Assembly (NCBI GenBank): GCA_031267005.1
Contig: JAIRZX010000601.1
Location: forward strand, 1 to 7,027
Reading direction: 5' to 3'
Source of the DNA: Deltaproteobacteria bacterium
Lineage (GTDB): Bacteria; Desulfobacterota; Desulfarculia; Adiutricales; Adiutricaceae
Length of the DNA stretch: 7,027 nucleotides
The notes under the pieces: generated by a model
Told to the model about the DNA's origin: nothing
Databases searched by the model: none
Seen by the model: the letters and a program-made list of their open reading frames with translations, nothing else
Program-made: the position numbers and the translations under genes
Shown here: in pieces, positions 1-5,700 of the stretch
Position numbering within the stretch: position 1 is the first letter of the stretch
How the letters are laid out: every line of letters starts with the position of its first letter

Positions 1-1884
1 ATCCTGAACAGCGTCCCCTTGGGCATCCTTGTCCTCGACGGGGACGGCAATATCGTAAACTGCAACCAGGAGGCCGCCAACCTCCTGGGCCCCGCGCCCC
101 AGAAGCTTATCGGTTTCGAACTCGCGAGGCTCTGGCCCAAGACCGCCGCCGAAATCGCCTCCGCCTTAGGCGGGGGACGCCAGGCGATCGGCCTGGTGCC
201 CCCCGAGCTCGACAACTGCTACGTCCAGGTGAAACCCCTCACGGGGGGCGCCGGCGCCGCCGTCACCATCTTCGACCAGAGGCTCTGGCAGCCGTACCTC
301 CAGACCAACCAGCCACTGGACCCGCTCACCCCCTTTTACAAGGAAATCTTCGAGAGTTCCGCCGACGGAATATCCGTGGTGGACGCGAAGGGCAGGCTCA
401 TCCTGGTAAACGACGCCGCCGCGAGGCAGCTGGGCCTCTCCAGGGACGAGATCCAGGGGCGCCCGGTCTCCTTCCTGCTGGACAACCGCTTCGCCTCGGA
501 CGTCGTCTCCGCCGACGTCCTGGCAACCGGGCAGCCGGTCACCCGCATGGTCCAGTACCTGAAGACCGGCAGGCACGTGCTCTTGACGGGCAACCCCATC
601 TTCAGCTCGGACGGCGAGGTGCGCCTGGTGGTCGTCAACAAGAGGGATCTGACCGAGCACCTGGAGCTCCAGAGTTCCATCCAGCGGCACAAGCTGGCCA
701 TCTCCCACTACAAGGGGGAGCTGGCCGACCTCCAGATGTCCGAGCTCGCGGCCAGGGAACTCGTGGCCCGGAGCCCGGCCATGGAACTTTGCATGGAGAC
801 CGCCTCGAAGATAGCCCGCTACGAAACGCCGCAGCTCCTCCTGACCGGGGAGCCCGGCACCGGCAAGGGGCTGGTCGCCAAATTCATCCACTCAAAGTCC
901 CGCCGGGCCCAGGAGCCTTTAATCCAAATCAACTGCTCGGCCTTCACGGCCCAGCTTCTGGAGGCGGAGCTCTTCGGCTACGAGAAGGGGGCGTTCCGCG
1001 GGGCCTGCCCCGAGGGCAGGGCCGGGCTCTTCGAGGCGGCGGGCAAGGGCACGGTGTTCCTGGACGGGATAAGCGAGATGCCGGGCCCGCTCCAGGCGAA
1101 GCTCATGACCTTCCTGGACACCCGCTCCTTCAGGAGGGTCGCCGGGAGCCGCATTATAAAGAGCGACTGCGTCATAGTGGCCGCCACCTGCCGGGATCTC
1201 CGGGAACTCTCCGAGTCGAAGCTCTTCCGGACCGATCTCCACCTGCGCCTGGGGATCTTCTCCCTCGCTCTCCCGCCGCTCCGGGAGCGCCGGGAGGACA
1301 TACTGGAGCTGGCCCGCCAGGAAATAGCGAGGCTCAACGAGCGCTACTGCGTGCGGAAGGAGCTGGACGGGGTCGCCATGGAGGCCCTCCTGGCCCACGA
1401 CTTCCCCGGAAACGTCCGCGAGCTCCTGGACTGCATCCACCAGGCCGTCCTGCTGAGCGACAAGCCCCAGATAGGGGAGTTCGTGGCAAAGCTCCTGGAG
1501 TGCTCCCGCAAGGCCCCCAAGCCCCTCGACCGCGCCCCGTCGGCGGAAGAGGCGAAGCTGTCAGCGAGCCTCAACGAGAGCGAGAGGCTCAGCCTCCTGA
1601 AGGCCATCGCCACCTGCCGCAACACCCGGGAGATGGCCTCTCTCCTCGGGATCAGCCAGGCCGGAGTCTCGAGGAAGCTCAAGAAGCACGGGCTCCCGCT
1701 CCCCAAGGACCGGGCCAAGCTCTTGCAGCCCGGCAACGGGGAGCTGCCCGGCGACGGCCCCGGGCCGCCTCCGGACGGCTGGCCGGGGCCGGCGGGGCCT
1801 TCATGCGGCCTTTCCGGGCCCTCGGACGCCCGCGTCCCGCTCAACGAGGAAGACGGGCTCGCGGCGTCCGCCGAGGAGCCTTAG
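1..1884 (+). CDS. PAS-domain sigma-54-dependent transcriptional regulator (bEBP), 5' end outside window; degenerate GAFTGA and Walker B
   Basis: The frame is open from base 1 (ILNSVPLGILVLDG is already inside a PAS fold) and stops at TAG 1882-1884. The TTG at 19 is therefore not the start. Domains: PAS-like 1 about 1-270; PAS-like 2 about 328-660, with DGISVVD and a GNPIFSSDGEVR strand; helical linker about 661-760; AAA+ sigma-54-interaction domain about 760-1430; helix-turn-helix 1567-1695 (TREMASLLGISQAGVSRKL), Fis/TyrR-like; Pro/Gly-rich tail of 62 codons. Intact motifs are Walker A GEPGTGKG (847-870), the INC asparagine (931), arginine-finger region FRTDLHLRL (1225-1251), LPPLRER and sensor II FPGNVREL (1402-1425). 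Odd are GAFRGA (988-1005) in place of GAFTGA, and FLDG (1057-1068) in place of FLDE. Family members sense a ligand through PAS and use ATP hydrolysis to open sigma-54 promoters. Here the signal is unknown, and the changes raise doubt about normal activity. Family assignment is firm; function is not. Confidence 0.93.
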   Translation: MLNSVPLGILVLDGDGNIVNCNQEAANLLGPAPQKLIGFELARLWPKTAAEIASALGGGRQAIGLVPPELDNCYVQVKPLTGGAGAAVTIFDQRLWQPYLQTNQPLDPLTPFYKEIFESSADGISVVDAKGRLILVNDAAARQLGLSRDEIQGRPVSFLLDNRFASDVVSADVLATGQPVTRMVQYLKTGRHVLLTGNPIFSSDGEVRLVVVNKRDLTEHLELQSSIQRHKLAISHYKGELADLQMSELAARELVARSPAMELCMETASKIARYETPQLLLTGEPGTGKGLVAKFIHSKSRRAQEPLIQINCSAFTAQLLEAELFGYEKGAFRGACPEGRAGLFEAAGKGTVFLDGISEMPGPLQAKLMTFLDTRSFRRVAGSRIIKSDCVIVAATCRDLRELSESKLFRTDLHLRLGIFSLALPPLRERREDILELARQEIARLNERYCVRKELDGVAMEALLAHDFPGNVRELLDCIHQAVLLSDKPQIGEFVAKLLECSRKAPKPLDRAPSAEEAKLSASLNESERLSLLKAIATCRNTREMASLLGISQAGVSRKLKKHGLPLPKDRAKLLQPGNGELPGDGPGPPPDGWPGPAGPSCGLSGPSDARVPLNEEDGLAASAEEP

Positions 1885-1908
1885 GCCGCTCCGAAAGGAC
1901 CGCCCGCG

Positions 1909-1928
1909 CCCGGACGCCGGCGTCCGGG
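1909..1928. terminator. Perfect 20-bp GC palindrome just after the regulator stop codon; possible transcript end
   Basis: CCCGGACGCCGGCGTCCGGG is its own reverse complement. It can fold as an 8-bp stem with a CCGG loop, 24 bases past the TAG. A second self-complementary run, GGCGCGCGCGCC, follows at 1946-1957. There is no U-tract after either, so a classical intrinsic terminator is not shown. A terminator acting without a U-tract, a 3'-end stabiliser or a protein-binding site are all possible. Confidence 0.35.
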
Positions 1929-2301
1929 ACATTGCCTGGCCCCCGGGCGCGCGCGCCTCCGTTCCGCCGCGCCGGTTAAACCTCCGGAACCCGTCCGCTG
2001 GCCCTGCGGGACGTACGCCCCGTTGCGGCGGCGAGGTTGCGGGGGGGGAGGAACGGACGTTCGCGCACGGGCGGGCGACCGCGCGGCCGGAAAGGTATGG
2101 GCGATTGGCCGCCGGCAGCCCCTCGGGGCATCGGCGCGCGCCGTCGGGGACCGGGAACGGGGATCGGACGGCCATGCCGCTGCGGCGCGTCCGTGCCGGC
2201 CGTCTGCGCCGCGAGGAGGCCGCGCTCGCGGCTCCGCGGAGAGCCGACGGAGCCGCCAAGGCGGATCGGGCATCGGGGTTGGCCGCCCCGGCGCGCGGGT
2301 C

Positions 2302-2335
2302 CTTCCCCGGCGGCGGCCCCGACGCGCCGGGGAAG
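2302..2335. repeat. Inverted repeat: 11-bp perfect stem, 12-base loop
   Basis: CTTCCCCGGCG (2302-2312) is the exact reverse complement of CGCCGGGGAAG (2325-2335), with 2313-2324 between them. It lies at the downstream edge of the GC-rich stretch, about 30 bases before composition falls sharply. No T-tract follows on the plus strand. It could end read-through transcription, be part of a structured RNA, or be chance in 80-percent-GC DNA. Confidence 0.45.
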
Positions 2336-2400
2336 CGCCGCCGTCCCCGGACGGTGTCGGCATAGCCTTCGCTTCTCCGGAAATACCGGTTTGTTCAAGG

Positions 2401-2417
2401 CTGGCACCTTGATTTTA
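2401..2417 (+). promoter_or_regulatory. Sigma-54 -24-like element with a poor -12 half
   Basis: CTGGCACCTTGATTTTA matches the sigma-54 consensus at the -24 side (YTGGCAC). At the correct spacing it keeps TT and a final A, but has TT where the nearly invariant GC of the -12 element belongs. It would be a weak or non-functional sigma-54 promoter as written. Its place in the AT-rich trough between a bEBP gene and the next gene is why it is listed. Confidence 0.22.
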
Positions 2418-2438
2418 CTGGAAACAACTGCGGGCTGT

Positions 2439-2455
2439 TTAACATGGACCGTTAA
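2439..2455. promoter_or_regulatory. Dyad TTAAC-N7-GTTAA, candidate operator
   Basis: TTAAC (2439-2443) and GTTAA (2451-2455) are exact reverse complements around a 7-base spacer. The dyad sits inside the AT-rich trough, about 190 bases before the GTG start. Its form resembles operators of dimeric helix-turn-helix regulators, including the general layout of TyrR-type boxes. No second copy was seen, and which protein binds it is unknown. Confidence 0.25.
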
Positions 2456-2633
2456 CACCCCGTTCCGAAGCTCGCCTTGACTCCATTTCCGAAATCCGCC
2501 ACCCTGCCGGTACCATGAAACCGCCAGTGTCCTGCCGCCCCCCGCGAACGCCCGCCGCGCCCGGCTTGCCTCAACGCCGCAAACGGAACCGCGCCCGAAA
2601 TGACCGCAGGCTCGCTTCCCCGCCGGGGACATC

Positions 2634-2640
2634 AGGAGGA
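2634..2640 (+). promoter_or_regulatory. Shine-Dalgarno sequence that fixes the GTG start
   Basis: AGGAGGA lies six bases before GTG 2647, and a signal peptide follows directly. An in-frame ATG at 2515 with no stop in between is the alternative, but it has no ribosome binding site and would add 44 Arg/Pro-rich residues before the signal peptide. A small hairpin (TCCCC 2617-2621, GGGGA 2625-2629) sits just upstream of the site. Confidence 0.85.
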
Positions 2641-2646
2641 AATCCC

Positions 2647-2757
2647 GTGGAAACTTCCGTTCCGCCCTCCCGGCTCCGCTGCCAGGCAGGACTTGCGATC
2701 GCGTGCGCCGTGCTGGCCCTCTGCCTCTCGGGCATGGCGCCCGAGCCGGTTCGGGGG
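2647..2757 (+). other. Signal peptide of the TPR-CHAT protein
   Basis: The N-terminus has basic residues R9 and R11, then an uncharged hydrophobic run AGLAIACAVLALCLSGMA (14-31). Cleavage by signal peptidase I is plausible after VRG (residue 37), giving a mature protein that starts QDASPAP. Two cysteines (C20, C26) lie in the hydrophobic core, but neither has a good lipobox, so a lipoprotein is less likely. An uncleaved membrane anchor cannot be excluded. Confidence 0.75.
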
Positions 2758-5700
2758 CAGGATGCGTCGCCCGCCCCGCGCGGGATTCTCCCGGAGCGGC
2801 CCGGGACTCACGGCTCCCGGGAAGCTCCGGGGCCGGCGCCGGCAGCGGGAGTCCCGGCCCCCGCGAAATCACGGGAAGCTCCGGGGCCGGCGCCGGCCGC
2901 GGGAGTCCCGGCCCCCGCTGACGCTGCTGCCGCGGGGACCCGTCAGGATTCCGAACCTCCCCGGACTGGCGGCCATCCGGATTCCGGGCATTCCGCCGCG
3001 CCCGGCGCGGACCCTCCTCCGCCGCCGGAGGCGGGCGGGGCCGTGCGGCCCCCGTCCGCGAACGGGCCGGTGGCCGCGTACGCGGCTCCCGCCGCCTCGT
3101 CTCCCGAGGGGCCCGGGCCGCCTGCGGCGGGAACCGCGCCCCGCTACAGGCCCGCCTGGAGGTTTCCGCAGATGGAGGCCGGGCTGGAGGGCTTGCGCTA
3201 CAGGGCGGAGGAGCTCGCCGACGCCCTGAAATACCGCGAGGCGGCGGAGGCCTGGGGCAATCTCGCTTCGGGCGCCGGGGCGGCGTACGGTAACGGCGAT
3301 GTGCGGGCCATGGCCGCGGCGGGACGGCGCGCCAGATCCCTTCTGGAAGCGGGGGAGGACGTGGCGGGCGTCTGGGCCGCCGCCGAGGTCTCCGCCGAGG
3401 GGCTGGCGGGAAAGCTGGGGCCCAGTTCCGAGGAGGCCCTGTACGCCCGCGAGACGGCCGGGCGGTTCAGGGTCATGGACTCCGACCCGAGGAAAGGGGC
3501 GGAGGCTCTCGCCGAGGTGGCGGCCGGCTCGGGGGCCGCCCTGGGGAAGAATCATCCCCTGACGCTTTCGGCCGGGAGATCCCATGCCCTGGCCAGCATG
3601 AAAGCGGCCGCGGACTGGCGCGACGAGGCCGCCCTGGAGGCCGCTTCACGGGAAGCGAAGGCGGTTCTTGAAGAAGCCGCCGGCAGGCAGGCCGAGCTCT
3701 CGGGCCCGGACAGCCTGGACGCGATGGACGCCAGGCGCGCGCTGGCGAGGGCGCTTTTGGGAACCGGGGACCCGTCCGGGGCGAGGGATCTGTTTTACGC
3801 CGCGGCGGAAACCCTCGCGGACCGTCTCGGACCGGAGAGCCCAGACGCGGTCGCCGCGGCCGCGGGGATGGCCGAGGCGCTCTTGAACGGAGGCGCGAGG
3901 GAGGAGGCCAGGGAGCTCTTCGCCTGGGTGGCAGAGACTCTGGAGAGGACGCAGGGCCCTCTCCATCCCCCGCTCCAGGACGCCAGGGGAGGGGTAGCCG
4001 GGGCCCTGGCGGCCTCGGGCGGTTACGCGGAGGCGCGGGATCTTCTCAGGGCGGCCCTCGCCGCCAGGGAGATCTCCCAGGGCCGGGACCACCCCGCCAC
4101 CCTGACCTGCGCAAACGATCTGGGCTTCCTTCTCACTGCAACGGGCGATCTCGCCGCCGCCCGCGAAGTGCTCGCCCGCGCCTACGAGGGAAGGTCCAGG
4201 GCCCTCGGCAGCGCCCACCCGCTGACAGAAATCTCCGGCCGCAACCTGGCCCTCGCGCTCCTGAACGCGGGCGACGGGCCCGCCGCCGCCGAGATCCTCA
4301 CTGCCATGAAAGAGGCCCGGGGCGCCTCGCAGGGCGCCGCGGGGGCGGACGGGAGCGGCCCCGCCGAGGAAGCGGAGGGGGCTCCCGGAGGCGGCGCGGC
4401 GGGCGCGGCCGGCTCCGGGGTGGACGAAGCGGGAGGCGCGGGCGCCGCAGGGAAAGGACGGGCCCCGGCCTGGAGCCCGGAGTCCCTGGCGGGCGCGATG
4501 GACCCGGCGTCCTCCGAGATCGTCCGGGCCCTTTCCGAGGCGTTCATCAGATCCGGGGAGTTCCGGAAGGCCCGCGACCTGTGTCTGGCCGCGCTCCCGC
4601 AGGCCGAAGCAGCGCTGGGGCCCGACCACGAGCACGTCCTGGCCCTCCGGGAGAGTCTCGGGAGGGCGCTGTCGAAGACGGGGGAGTTGCGAGCCGCGGC
4701 GGACGAGCTCGCCCGGGTCCGCGAGGCCAGGACGCGGCTGTCCGGCCCGGACGATCCTTCGGCGCTGGTGGCCGGGAAGTGGCTCGCCTCCGCCCTGGCC
4801 AACGCCGGCGATTACCCAGCCGCCCGCGACCTGCTGGAAAGCACGCTCGCGGCGCAGGTGAGGGTTTTGGGACGGGAGGACCCGGACGTGGAGGACACCA
4901 TGTCCCTCCTGGGGGGAGTGCTCGCTTTAAGCGGCGAGCACGCCGCGGCCAGGTCGATGATCGAGGCTGCGCTCGGCCTGCAAGAGAGTCGGTTGGGCCC
5001 CCTCCATCCGGACACGCTCGACGTCGTCTACTATCTGGGGGGCTTGATGAACCTGGAGGGGGACTGGGCGGCGGCGAGGGAGACGTTCGCCCGGGTCTCG
5101 GAAGCGAGAAAGGCGGTGCTCGGGCCGGGACATCCGGACACCCTGTCCGCCAGAAACGCGCTGGCCGCGGCCCTGTTCGCCCTGGGCGAGTTCCGGGAGG
5201 CGCGCGACATCCTGGCCGACACGCGCGCGGAAACCGAGAAGGCGCTGGGGCCCGCCCATCCGGACACGCTCGCCGCAAGGTTCAACCTCGCCATGACCAT
5301 GGAAAGGCTGGGCGAGTCCAGATTAGCCCGGGACGAACTCGCGGGGATTCTCTCGGCCCGCGAGAGCTCGCTGGGGCCCGCGCATCCGGACACGATCTCC
5401 GCCATGGCCGGGCTGGCCAGCGCCTTGTACTCCATGGGAGACTTCGGGGCGGCGAAGGAGCTCTACTCCCGCTCGGCGGAGGCCTTATCCGGGGTCCTGG
5501 GGCCCGATCACCCGCAGGTCCTCAGCTCGCGGATGGGGCTCGCGTCATCCATGCTGTCCCTGGGCGAGAACGACGCCGCTGAAAGGATCCTCCGGGACGT
5601 CATGGTATCGGAGGCTAGGCGCTTCGGGCCGGAATCCCCCTTGTCGGCCGATACCCAGTATCTTCTGGGGGTCGCGCATGCGAGCCGCGGCGACGCCGCG

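Larger units (their letters stand above)
1885..2366. other. About 480-bp gene-free stretch of roughly 80 percent GC
   Basis: Hand counting 1921-2340 gives about 336 G/C in 420 bases, higher than the flanking genes (sample lines of the regulator gave 63-75 percent). Several frames on both strands stay open here, but the translations are only Arg/Pro/Gly/Ala strings. They show no domain, no convincing ribosome binding site and no codon-position signal, and such frames are expected by chance when stop codons are rare. The stretch includes an eight-G run at 2041-2048 and several inverted repeats. No tRNA, rRNA or mobile-element signature was seen. It could be an untranslated region, a structured RNA or decayed sequence. 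Confidence 0.6.
2367..2520 (+). promoter_or_regulatory. AT-richer trough, likely promoter region of the TPR-CHAT gene
   Basis: Bases 2401-2520 hold about 63 G/C in 120 (about 53 percent), against about 80 percent immediately upstream. This is the only such trough in the window, and it lies 130-280 bases before the GTG start. No good sigma-70 pair is visible. The best I found is TTGTTC (2391-2396), a 17-base gap, then TTTACT (2414-2419), with 3 and 4 of 6 consensus matches. A 5-base inverted repeat, AAACA/TGTTT, lies at 2422-2426 and 2436-2440. The call rests on composition and position. Confidence 0.5.

Noticed and set aside
19..21. TTG as start of the regulator
   Set aside because: The frame is open to base 1, and the residues before the TTG (ILNSVP) already fit the first strand of a PAS domain, so the true start lies upstream of the window.
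166..891. Long open frame on the minus strand inside the regulator
   Set aside because: It is antisense to a clear PAS/AAA+ coding region and its translation shows no domain. It is a by-product of GC-rich codon use.
2477..2505. Sigma-70 promoter with TTGACT as -35
   Set aside because: At a 17-base gap the -10 position reads CACCCT. TACCAT at 2511 is 28 bases away, too far.
2515..2517. In-frame ATG as the start of the TPR-CHAT gene
   Set aside because: It has no Shine-Dalgarno sequence and would place 44 Arg/Pro-rich residues before the signal peptide. GTG 2647 has AGGAGGA at good spacing.
2704..2724. Lipoprotein signal (cysteines C20 and C26)
   Set aside because: The residues before them (AIA-C, LAL-C) do not fit the lipobox, and they lie within the hydrophobic core, not at its end.
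1976..2872. 298-codon minus-strand open frame across the spacer
   Set aside because: The translation is an Arg/Pro/Gly/Ala string with no recognisable domain. It crosses both the AT-rich trough and the TPR-CHAT start, and no convincing ribosome binding site was seen.
2600..3229. Plus-strand open frame starting with ATG in another phase over the TPR-CHAT N-terminus
   Set aside because: It overlaps the GTG-started frame that has the strong ribosome binding site and signal peptide. Its product is Arg/Pro-rich and domain-free.
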